From positions 1-6,348 of the forward strand of contig DAOWMW010000079.1 in NCBI GenBank assembly GCA_030642865.1: DNA of 6,348 bases, given 5' to 3'. Below the pieces are notes generated by a model. The model saw only the letters and a list, made by a program, of their open reading frames with translations, ran no database searches and was not told where the DNA came from. Made by a program: the position numbers and the translations under genes. Below are positions 1-5,578 of this stretch, piece after piece. The stretch is from Desulfobacteraceae bacterium. GTDB taxonomy: Bacteria > Desulfobacterota > Desulfobacteria > Desulfobacterales > BuS5. Numbering within the stretch: position 1 is the first letter of the stretch; each line of letters starts with the position of its first letter.

Positions 1-219
1 ACCTTATATTATAGTTATTCTTTCCATACCATATCATAATGAGACAAAGTTTGTAATTTTGTTTTTGTGATATCCATAATCCTGGCAGGATTACAAATAA
101 TATTAACGAATTCAAAACGTTAATCAGGTTATGGTAGTCCTGGTAAATTAAAGCTGGATAATTTTTTAAATAAATAGTAAGCTAAAAATAAATTATTTTA
201 TCTGGAAGAAGCCTGGTTC
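1..219. other. Gene-free left edge, AT-rich
   Basis: No convincing gene is seen. On the minus strand a 35-codon open stretch (119 down to a TAA at 15-17) reads like a protein tail containing ARIMDITKTKLQ and ending MVWKE, but a stop codon (120-122) lies immediately upstream in frame, so at best it is the end of a decayed gene. Two small dyads are present: TAATCCTG-G-CAGGATTA at 77-93, and ATTAACG/CGTTAAT at 102-108 and 118-124 with a 9-nt spacer. The rest (150-200) is very AT-rich with no structure I can assign. Confidence 0.4.
51..93 (+). promoter_or_regulatory. Possible promoter with overlapping dyad
   Basis: TTGTAA (51-56) and CATAAT (75-80) are separated by 18 nt and match the sigma70 boxes at 4/6 and 5/6 positions. 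The dyad TAATCCTG-G-CAGGATTA (77-93) overlaps the -10 box and the expected start point, where a repressor would act. The nearest intact gene downstream is the DUF1566 gene at 380, about 290 nt away, with a transposase remnant and a terminator-like hairpin between. AT-rich DNA gives such boxes by chance, so this is a weak call. Confidence 0.22.
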
Positions 220-306
220 ATGAATTGTCCAAAATGTGATTCAAAGAATGCCATTAAAAGCAACAGCATCCACAATGGCAAGCCAAAAATCGGGTGTAAG
301 GTCTAA
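220..306 (+). pseudogene. Remnant of IS1-type transposase zinc ribbon
   Basis: A 28-codon frame begins MNCPKCDSKNAIKS and continues HNGKPKIGCKV before TAA. The CPxC knuckle, the K-S/N-G-K spacing and the GCKV segment match the N-terminal zinc ribbon of InsA-like proteins of the IS1 family, which normally reads C-x2-C...C-x2-C followed by R-x-F. Here the stop sits where the fourth cysteine is expected, and reading through it gives RFFT, which looks like the continuation. Beyond that no homology is visible, and the HTH and catalytic domains are absent. A purine-rich stretch, GGAAGAAG, lies about 10 nt before the ATG. I see a dead insertion-sequence fragment; a real 28-aa peptide is much less likely. 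Its sequence differs clearly from the transposase at the right edge, so it comes from a different element. Confidence 0.5.
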
Positions 307-317
307 AGATTTTTTAC

Positions 318-350
318 AGCTATTCGGCTGAATAGTTACCGTTTTTTTTT
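318..350 (+). terminator. Stem-loop plus T9 tract
   Basis: AGCTATTC (318-325) pairs with GAATAGTT (330-337), one G-T pair included, around a GGCT loop. ACCG and nine T residues follow (342-350). This is the form of an intrinsic terminator, although the stem is AT-rich. The tract ends 21 nt before the GGAG of the next gene, leaving no room for a complete promoter in between. It may therefore act as an attenuator in a leader transcribed from further upstream, or it may be chance in an AT-rich spacer. Confidence 0.4.
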
Positions 351-379
351 GATTTTATATTTTTTCATATGGAGTATCT

Positions 380-1066
380 ATGCAAAAAACAGCTTTATTC
401 TTTTTGACCTTCTTTTTTTTTATTTGTACGGCTGGAATAAGCTTTGCCGCAAATTCCATGGGAAATAGCTATCCTGAAAATTCCGATAATTTTTTTCCCG
501 GCTCTGAAGCTTTACCTGAACCTTCAAAAAAACAGCCCTGTGCAAAGCTCGATTCAAATGGAAAGGAACTTTCTGATTTTGCGGTAAAATGGGCCATGGT
601 GCGGGATAATTTTACAGGCCTTGTATGGGAAGTTAAAGATTCACAAGATGGTGTAAAAGATTATTCAAACCTCCATGATTCCGATAACATTTATGGATGG
701 TATAATAGCAATCCTGCTGCCAACGGAGGAAACCCAGGCCTGCTTTGGAGTGAAACCAATGGAGAAAATTTTATAAATGAACTTAACAGTACATGGTTTG
801 GCGGGCATGATGACTGGAGGCTGCCGACTATACAGGAACTTTCCACAATTATAGAAAGCAGAGTGCCTGATCCGTCGATAAAAAAGGGATATTTTCCAGC
901 AACAATGCCGTCGGGTTACTGGTCATCCACCACCTGTGCTTCCTATCCCCACAGCGCATGGCTCGTTTATTTTAATGGGGGTGATGTGGAGCATGATCAT
1001 AAGTCCTATGGCTATTATCTGCGTGCTGTTCGCAACTCTGCAAAGGATAACCCTAAGGGGGAATAG
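380..1066 (+). CDS. Exported DUF1566 (Lcl C-terminal-like) protein
   Basis: This 228-aa protein starts at ATG 380, with GGAG 5 nt upstream. Residues 1-23 form a signal peptide: QK, a Phe/Leu-rich core, then a SFA-A cleavage site, so the product is exported to the periplasm or surface. Residues 24-70 are a low-complexity Asn/Pro/Ser linker. The DUF1566 domain covers about 72-218 and shows the family signatures: D-N-F-TGLVWE (76-84), GHDDWRLPT (142-150), PSGYWSST (177-184), AW-x-V-x-F (193-198) and YYLRAVR (212-218). The family is related to the C-terminal domain of Legionella Lcl, a surface adhesin; for most bacterial members the ligand is unknown and I assign none. A longer insert with GWYNSNPAANGG (106-117) separates the first and second motifs. 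It is followed after 1 nt by a paralogue on the same strand. By my count 36 of 77 C-terminal residues are identical without gaps, which suggests an old tandem duplication. The domain call is firm; the role is unknown. Confidence 0.85.
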   Translation: MQKTALFFLTFFFFICTAGISFAANSMGNSYPENSDNFFPGSEALPEPSKKQPCAKLDSNGKELSDFAVKWAMVRDNFTGLVWEVKDSQDGVKDYSNLHDSDNIYGWYNSNPAANGGNPGLLWSETNGENFINELNSTWFGGHDDWRLPTIQELSTIIESRVPDPSIKKGYFPATMPSGYWSSTTCASYPHSAWLVYFNGGDVEHDHKSYGYYLRAVRNSAKDNPKGE

Positions 1067-1067
1067 T

Positions 1068-1541
1068 TTGAAAAAAATTTTTGTTTTATGGATAATTTTT
1101 TCATTTTCATTTTTGGAATCAGCCACAGGTGCTTTGGTGGATAATGGCGACGGCACAGTAACAGATACTGTGACAGGACTCATGTGGCAGCAGGTGGCGA
1201 CAGAAACAATGCCCTGGCGCAACGCTCTGATTTATTGCGATACCCTTGGCCTGGCAAATCATGATGACTGGAGACTCCCTGACAGGAATGAGCTGGGAAC
1301 TATCATCGATTATTCAAAGTATAATCCGGCTATTGATCTTTCAATTTTTTTTAAAACAGCCCCCTCAGGTTATTGGTCATCAACAGTTTATGCAGATGAC
1401 ACAAATAATGCCTGGCGGGTCCATTTTTATGCGGGACATATAAATGGTAGTTATAAGCTGAATAATCATTATGTACGGGCTGTACGAGCTGGACACGTAA
1501 GGAGCGAACCGGTTCCCATTCCTGAAAAGATTGAACCCTAA
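1068..1541 (+). CDS. Second exported DUF1566 protein, TTG start
   Basis: I place the start at TTG 1068, giving 157 aa. An open frame extends back to an ATG at 936, but that part lies inside the previous gene. Starting at TTG puts AAGGGGG (1055-1061) 6 nt upstream and yields a clean signal peptide (KK, then a Phe/Ile-rich core, cleavage near SATGA-L, residue 22). The domain runs from about 24 to 140: VDNGDGTVTDTVTGLMW, HDDWRLPDRNEL, PSGYWSST, AW-x-V-x-F and HYVRAVR (134-140). This is the canonical compact form, without the N-terminal linker and insert of its neighbour. The start lies 2 nt past the upstream stop, so translation is probably coupled. The short tail after the domain (RSEPVPIPEKIEP) ends at a stop codon inside the left terminus of a palindromic repeat, so the original protein may have been longer. 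Location is probably periplasm or outer surface; ligand unknown. Confidence 0.82.
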   Translation: MKKIFVLWIIFSFSFLESATGALVDNGDGTVTDTVTGLMWQQVATETMPWRNALIYCDTLGLANHDDWRLPDRNELGTIIDYSKYNPAIDLSIFFKTAPSGYWSSTVYADDTNNAWRVHFYAGHINGSYKLNNHYVRAVRAGHVRSEPVPIPEKIEP

Positions 1542-1696
1542 GGACTCGATCAAAAATAACTTAGCATTTTAAGCGTCGATCCATCCTGCCTGACTGCGTT
1601 ACGAAAACGTATAAATATCTTGATATTCCTACGCTTTCGCGCCTTGGCAGGCAGGCGCATCAACACTTAAAATTGCCAATTTATTTTCGATCGAAT
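1537..1696. repeat. Palindromic repeat, copy 1
   Basis: First 160-bp unit. It differs from copy 2 at five positions by my count: A/G at the eighth base, G/A in TTAGC versus TTAAC, G/T in TTGGCAGG versus TTGTCAGG, and C/T plus A/C in AGGCGCA versus AGGTGCC. It also holds an inner hairpin GCGCCT/AGGCGC (1639-1658) that is damaged in copy 2. Its first bases include the TAA stop of the DUF1566 gene. Confidence 0.85.
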
Positions 1697-1856
1697 CCTA
1701 AGGGCTCGATCAAAAATAACTTAACATTTTAAGCGTCGATCCATCCTGCCTGACTGCGTTACGAAAACGTATAAATATCTTGATATTCCTACGCTTTCGC
1801 GCCTTGTCAGGCAGGTGCCTCAACACTTAAAATTGCCAATTTATTTTCGATCGAAT
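1697..1856. repeat. Palindromic repeat, copy 2
   Basis: Second 160-bp unit, 155 of 160 bases identical to copy 1 and with no length difference. Both copies share the same mismatches between their two arms, so the pair arose by tandem duplication of one unit and not by two independent insertions. It ends at CCTTAGGGG (1857-1865), the inverted counterpart of the array's left terminus. Confidence 0.85.
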
Positions 1857-1882
1857 CCTTAGGGGACGCTGATTCAGATTAT

Positions 1883-1896
1883 ACCTTTATAAAGGT
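1883..1896. repeat. 14-bp perfect palindrome
   Basis: ACCTTTATAAAGGT is its own reverse complement. It lies between the repeat array and the end of the peptidase gene. Without a loop it is more likely a double-strand protein site or a chance AT palindrome than a hairpin, and nothing nearby points to a use. Confidence 0.3.
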
Positions 1897-1908
1897 GATC
1901 ACATCCGC

Positions 1909-1934
1909 AAAAAGCCGAGGGGCTGATTAGCGGC
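1909..1934 (-). terminator. Likely intrinsic terminator of the M16C gene
   Basis: Read on the minus strand, GCCG (1934-1931) and CGGC (1917-1914) can pair, or alternatively AGCC/GGCT around a CCTC loop. Five T residues (1913-1909) follow directly. It starts about 5 nt past the stop codon of the peptidase gene, the right place for a terminator. The stem is short (4 bp in either pairing), so efficiency is uncertain. Confidence 0.42.
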
Positions 1935-1938
1935 GTCA

Positions 1939-4926
1939 TTATATTTTGCGCAATTTAAGTAAGGGATTATTCAGCTTTTTGTTTGCGGCTTTTATTTTTT
2001 CCTCGCTGGAGATTACAACAACAGCCTCCTTTTTTCCGTTGGTTGAGAAATATTTATTTGCAGTTTCCATAATCCTGGCCCTGTTTAATTTAAGAAGGTT
2101 TTCTTTAAAAAGTTTCCTTTTTTCATCTGTAAGAAAAATTATTTTTCTCATGAATCCTTTTTTTGCAGCATCAGCAGGTGAATCAGGGCTGTCGATTTCC
2201 GAGCATATTTGAAGGATAGCTTCTTTAACATCTTCGTTTGTATAGTCCCCTTTTGTTATGAACTCGGCTCCCTTTTGATATATATCAAGGGTTCTTATGA
2301 TGTGGGGATCACGGTATGAAGCAAAATAAAAAATGCCGTCTTCGGAATTATATAATGAAAATCCGCCATATGCTCCACCCTTTTCCCTGATTTCACGGTG
2401 GAGGTACATTGATTTAAGAATCTTGCTTATTGCAGAAAGGGCAGGGGCATCCTGATGATTCATCCGAACTGTCCTAAAAGCCTTAACAACAAAAGATACC
2501 GCGGAAGTCGTGTGCCATCCTTCATATGGTATATTATCAGTATTATTTACCCCTGTACATTTTTCAGTTTTTTGAAAATTTGTGAAAACACCCTCTTTGT
2601 ACTGTAAAATTTGTTTTGTTGTTTTTGCAAAATTTAAGGCGTTGCCAAGCCCCTGATCTCCTCCTATCATACACCCGTTAAAATTATTTTGAGTAAATAT
2701 GGTTTTGCCCAGGGAGGTGAGTGTTTCTGATAAATCTTCGAGCCTGTCATCTGTGAGGTTATCTGTTATATCTTTAATAGTTTGAAGTTGATGAATCCCC
2801 CCCCATATTTCACCAAGGGCACACGCAGGGGAAAAATTTCTTGATGCAAGCTGCATGGCAAATCTGTGGCCATTTTGAATAACAATAGATTCAAGATTAG
2901 CCCTGAATTCAAAAAGAAGCGTTTTTAAACGGAAAATATCTGAAAATGTATGTTCCGCAAGAATCTCCCAGATAAGTTCAAACATATTTTTCTGGTAGCG
3001 GTCTATGCACTTGCTGTTAAAGGAAATAATGGGAATACAGCTACCTGCCTCATCAAAACCTGCCCGCGCTGAAAAACCCATGCTGACCCCCCCTGTGTAC
3101 CTGTCAATAAGCCTTGCAATCTCGGTATAATCTTTTTTTTGGGTTCCTGTTCTTGTGAAAGTACTGCAAAAAAACGGGACAAGGGGGATAATCTCCTCTG
3201 GCACCATGGAAGCTCCAAAGATGGTGGAAAAATAAAAAATGCCCGATGTGGGCTGATTATATACTGAAATCGGTATATCAGGGTATGCTGCAGTCTCTTT
3301 TACCTTTTGGATGGAAGGAGGAATATCCTTTAATTGAAGCGTGGGGAGGCAGGCGAGGTTCTCTTTTTTCTCCTGGAGTTTTTCCAGGGCATGGGTATCA
3401 GCGATTATTTTCTCAAGTTCCGGTTTTGTAAGTTTCTGCTTTATGTTTTTAAGTTCAGATGATACCCGTATATTTTCTCTTTCTTCCATCTCCCTGTCAG
3501 GTTCCATGGTAAAGATCGTTCTATGGGTATTTTCCAAAAAATATTTTTTAATCATATTTTCAAAAAAATTTTCTTTGGAAATCTTTTGGCGGAGCCGGGT
3601 TAAGTCGTCTTCAATCTGAAGTGTTGTTTTGGGGTCGCATCGGTGAAGCCAGGGGCCGCATATGGTTAAAAAAAGTTTAAGCCCATATGGATAAGGTGAA
3701 TTTGTAACTTCTTTGTGTCCAAATTCAAGTTGATGAATGGCAGACTCTATCAGTTCCTTGTCTATGCCGTAATCGGCCAGATTTTTTAACGTGTTGAAAA
3801 TAATGGATACTATTTTTTCAGCATCCGTTTTTTTAACATCCTTTAATCCCGCCACAAACATTGAATCTCTGTTATCGCTATCATACCCGCAGCCATCACA
3901 AAGGGAAGATCCGAGCCCTGAATCGATTAGAGCCTTGCGTAAATAAGAACCGGAATTTCCCAGAAGAATGTGGGAGAGAAGGGATAAAGCAAAAATCTCA
4001 AAAGATTCCCTGATATCAGCCATTAACCATGCAACAGCTACCTGATATTTTTTTTCAGGGTCATCATTTTTATCCAGGGGATATTTGCATATACTTTCTT
4101 TGGGTTTATTCCAGCGAGGCTGGGGCAGGATTTCGGTTCCAGGGTCCATCTTGCCGAATTTTTGCAAAACATTTTTATTTATAAAAAGAAGATGCTCTTT
4201 TAAAGGAAGATTCCCGTATGTGAAAAAAAAGGAATTGCCTGGATGATAATGGCGTTTGTGAAAAGTTTTAAGCTGTTCACAGGTTAAAGCAGGGATTACC
4301 GCAGGATCACCCCCTGAATTGTTACTGTAGGTTGTGTCAGGATAAAGGGCCTTTAAAAGTGAACGTGCCATAATCTGATCAGGGGATGACATGGCCCCTT
4401 TCATTTCATTGTATACCACACCTTTATAAACCAAATCGCTGGAATCTTTTTCAATCTCGATGCGATGTCCTTCCTGCTTAAAGCTCAATTCATCAAGGAG
4501 GGGGAAAAAAACAGCATTTAAATAAACGTCCATGAGATTGTAAAAATCTTTTTTATTTTGTGTGGAAAAAGGATACATTGTCCAGTCAGAAGCCGTAAAA
4601 GCGTTCATAAAGGTGCTAAGGCTCCTTTTCAGCATGGAAAAAAAAGGGTCCCGCACAGGATATTTTTTAGAACCGCATAGAGCAGTATGCTCAAGAATGT
4701 GAGCAACGCCGGTTGAATCACAGGGAACAGTTTTGAGGGCAACTCCAAATGTGTTTTCATTATCCCTGCAGCTTATATGAATATGCTTTGCTCCTGTGGC
4801 AAGGTGCTCAAGCTCATAAAGGAGTAAATTTTTTTCTTTTATCTGCGTAATTTTTTCAATATTGTACCCAAAGTCGGCGGTAATATTATCAATGCCCGGA
4901 TTAAATTTATCAAGATGTTGAGTCAT
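1939..4926 (-). CDS. M16C zinc peptidase, PreP-like (insulinase family)
   Basis: This 995-aa enzyme should be a cytosolic zinc oligopeptidase. The family (presequence protease, PreP) closes two halves around unfolded peptides such as cleaved targeting or signal peptides and cuts them; the substrate here is not known. The inverted zinc motif HILEH is at 76-80 (ligands H76 and H80, catalytic E79), with the third ligand E174 in VVYNEMKG. The C-terminal half has REKGGAY with R847 and Y853, the Arg-x5-Tyr pair that completes the active site in this family. Domain order: catalytic M16 about 35-200, inactive M16 about 215-400, the M16C-associated helical region about 475-730, then the last domain to about 975. 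The length is typical for the family and no frameshift is seen. There is no signal peptide or membrane segment. The ATG at 4924-4926 has AAGGA 7 nt upstream. The 125-aa gene lies 66 nt upstream on the same strand, so co-transcription is likely. Confidence 0.93.
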   Translation of the reverse strand: MTQHLDKFNPGIDNITADFGYNIEKITQIKEKNLLLYELEHLATGAKHIHISCRDNENTFGVALKTVPCDSTGVAHILEHTALCGSKKYPVRDPFFSMLKRSLSTFMNAFTASDWTMYPFSTQNKKDFYNLMDVYLNAVFFPLLDELSFKQEGHRIEIEKDSSDLVYKGVVYNEMKGAMSSPDQIMARSLLKALYPDTTYSNNSGGDPAVIPALTCEQLKTFHKRHYHPGNSFFFTYGNLPLKEHLLFINKNVLQKFGKMDPGTEILPQPRWNKPKESICKYPLDKNDDPEKKYQVAVAWLMADIRESFEIFALSLLSHILLGNSGSYLRKALIDSGLGSSLCDGCGYDSDNRDSMFVAGLKDVKKTDAEKIVSIIFNTLKNLADYGIDKELIESAIHQLEFGHKEVTNSPYPYGLKLFLTICGPWLHRCDPKTTLQIEDDLTRLRQKISKENFFENMIKKYFLENTHRTIFTMEPDREMEERENIRVSSELKNIKQKLTKPELEKIIADTHALEKLQEKKENLACLPTLQLKDIPPSIQKVKETAAYPDIPISVYNQPTSGIFYFSTIFGASMVPEEIIPLVPFFCSTFTRTGTQKKDYTEIARLIDRYTGGVSMGFSARAGFDEAGSCIPIISFNSKCIDRYQKNMFELIWEILAEHTFSDIFRLKTLLFEFRANLESIVIQNGHRFAMQLASRNFSPACALGEIWGGIHQLQTIKDITDNLTDDRLEDLSETLTSLGKTIFTQNNFNGCMIGGDQGLGNALNFAKTTKQILQYKEGVFTNFQKTEKCTGVNNTDNIPYEGWHTTSAVSFVVKAFRTVRMNHQDAPALSAISKILKSMYLHREIREKGGAYGGFSLYNSEDGIFYFASYRDPHIIRTLDIYQKGAEFITKGDYTNEDVKEAILQICSEIDSPDSPADAAKKGFMRKIIFLTDEKRKLFKENLLKLNRARIMETANKYFSTNGKKEAVVVISSEEKIKAANKKLNNPLLKLRKI

Positions 4927-4965
4927 GGATGATTCCTTCTTTAAATGGCTGGTAAAAAACTTATT

Positions 4966-4987
4966 TTATAAACACCTTATAAACACC
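4966..4987. repeat. Two direct copies of TTATAAACACC
   Basis: An 11-bp sequence is repeated back to back in the 66-nt gap between the 125-aa gene and the peptidase gene. It lies outside the peptidase ribosome binding site (4934-4941). It may be a small slippage duplication; no role is evident. Confidence 0.6.
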
Positions 4988-4992
4988 AGCGA

Positions 4993-5370
4993 TTAATCTG
5001 CTATTATATAAATGCCCCGTTCTTTACGAATTATTTTGCCGAGCTTATCCATTCTGTAGATAATATTTCTTAATTTTTTTTCCTTATACCCTGTTTTTAT
5101 TTTTATTTGAGCAAAGGGGGTCCCCTTTGTTCCAGAGGCTTTAATTGCATTTAAAACTTTATTAGAAGCATTCGATTCGGTTCCACACCTGGATCGGGAG
5201 CCGGAAACAGAAGACCATTTCTCAGTATTTGCAGTTTTGATCAGTTTTTCTATGCGATCCAGCTTATCATTAAGTTTGTCAATATCTTTTTTAGTGGCAA
5301 TATTATAATTTTGTATAAAGAATTTAACCATTGCATCAAAACTGATAGATTTCATTTTTTTTTTGGCCAT
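4993..5370 (-). CDS. Coiled-coil/winged-helix-like protein, unknown function
   Basis: I do not recognise a named family for this 125-aa, strongly basic protein. Residues 26-48 (KKDIDKLNDKLDRIEKLIK region) carry Ile/Leu at 30, 33, 37, 40 and 43, a short coiled coil likely to dimerise. Residues 51-69 (WSSVSGSRSRCGTESNASN) are a flexible linker. Residues 70-125 look like a winged helix: helix NKVLNAIKAS, helix PFAQIKIKTG, a basic recognition-type helix KEKKLRNIIYRMDKLG, then a wing with KIIRKERGIYII. This pattern suggests DNA or RNA binding, which is an inference. The ATG at 5368-5370 follows AGAGGG with a 5-nt spacer; that Shine-Dalgarno can be masked by the leader. A run of ten A residues right after the start (AKKK) is a possible slippage site. 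It is upstream of the M16C gene, probably in the same transcript, and may regulate the unit. Confidence 0.75.
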   Translation of the reverse strand: MAKKKMKSISFDAMVKFFIQNYNIATKKDIDKLNDKLDRIEKLIKTANTEKWSSVSGSRSRCGTESNASNKVLNAIKASGTKGTPFAQIKIKTGYKEKKLRNIIYRMDKLGKIIRKERGIYIIAD

Positions 5371-5493
5371 GGGTACCCTCTGGTTATATGGACCTTAAGA
5401 TAATAATTTTGGAAAAGCCAGAGGGAGGAAGGCATATACCTCGACGACCGATAACCCACTCAAAAGCTTTAAACTTAAGGTCTATAGTAGATA
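5371..5493 (-). promoter_or_regulatory. Structured leader that can sequester the ribosome binding site
   Basis: Read on the minus strand, four segments occur in the order A, B, A', B'. A is GACCTTAAG (5482-5474) and A' is CTTAAGGTC (5399-5391), a 9-bp pair that continues for 3 bp past one mismatch. B is CCCTCTGG (5425-5418) and B' is CCAGAGGG (5383-5376), an 8-bp pair. B' contains the AGAGGG Shine-Dalgarno of the 125-aa gene, 5 nt before its ATG. The interlocked order means both pairs together form a pseudoknot, or the two compete. B sits in a pyrimidine-rich run (CCTTCCTCCCTCTGG), a classic anti-Shine-Dalgarno. The predicted transcript start near 5493 would place A at the 5' end of the RNA. 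I do not match it to a known riboswitch class; a protein-controlled switch is equally possible. Confidence 0.45.
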
Positions 5494-5499
5494 AAAGAC

Positions 5500-5530
5500 A
5501 GAATACTTGACTATACATGGATAGTCAAGT
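5500..5530 (-). promoter_or_regulatory. Sigma70-like promoter overlapped by a 10-bp dyad
   Basis: On the minus strand TTGACT (5528-5523), a 17-nt spacer and TATTCT (5505-5500) match the sigma70 boxes at 5/6 and 4/6 positions. A perfect dyad, ACTTGACTAT and ATAGTCAAGT with a 6-nt spacer, spans 5505-5530. It covers the -35 box, the spacer and the edge of the -10 box, the usual geometry of a repressor operator. The promoter points at the 125-aa gene and would give a leader of about 120 nt. The other dyad half supplies a second TTGACT (5507-5512) on the plus strand, but no good -10 box follows at standard spacing. Confidence 0.5.
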
Positions 5531-5578
5531 TAGTAAAATGCCAATCATGTTATTGCAAGGAGAAATCATACATGTTAT

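Larger units (their letters stand above)
1536..1864. mobile_element. Tandem pair of palindromic MITE-like elements
   Basis: Two head-to-tail 160-bp units lie between the convergent DUF1566 and peptidase genes. Each unit is one long imperfect inverted repeat. The outer arm CCTAAGGACTCGATC matches the reverse complement of the other end (CCTAAGGATTCGATC). The match continues through AAAAATAA, a TTTTAAG block and CCTGCCTG, and closes on AATATC-TT-GATATT at the centre. The termini and the junction all carry CCTWAGG (1537, 1697, 1857), shared between neighbours. No reading frame of note is present, so the unit resembles a non-autonomous palindromic element (MITE or REP-like) needing a transposase in trans. 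The array may also terminate transcription from both sides, because it would fold into strong hairpins. No mobilising enzyme can be named from the window. Confidence 0.7.

Noticed and set aside
936..1067. ATG at 936 as start of the second DUF1566 gene
   Set aside because: It would put 44 non-family residues inside the upstream gene; TTG 1068 has the ribosome binding site and the signal peptide.
923..1222. Minus-strand open frame across the junction of the DUF1566 genes
   Set aside because: It lies antisense to two well-supported genes and its product shows no domain or start signal.
380..1541. Diversity-generating retroelement targets, since DUF1566 folds can be variable proteins
   Set aside because: No reverse transcriptase and no near-identical template/variable repeat pair is present; the two C-terminal DNA segments differ throughout and not mainly at adenines.
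1536..1864. CRISPR array or rRNA/tRNA-type RNA gene
   Set aside because: There are only two 160-bp full-length units without spacers, and the structure is a long inverted repeat with no tRNA or rRNA features.
73..2079. Shared 14-mer TCCATAATCCTGGC at 73-86 and 2066-2079
   Set aside because: The second copy encodes ARIME inside the peptidase gene and the match does not extend; most likely chance.
3003..3619. Several open frames of 61-92 codons on either strand inside the peptidase gene
   Set aside because: They are overlapping-frame shadows of a full-length gene whose protein shows all family motifs.
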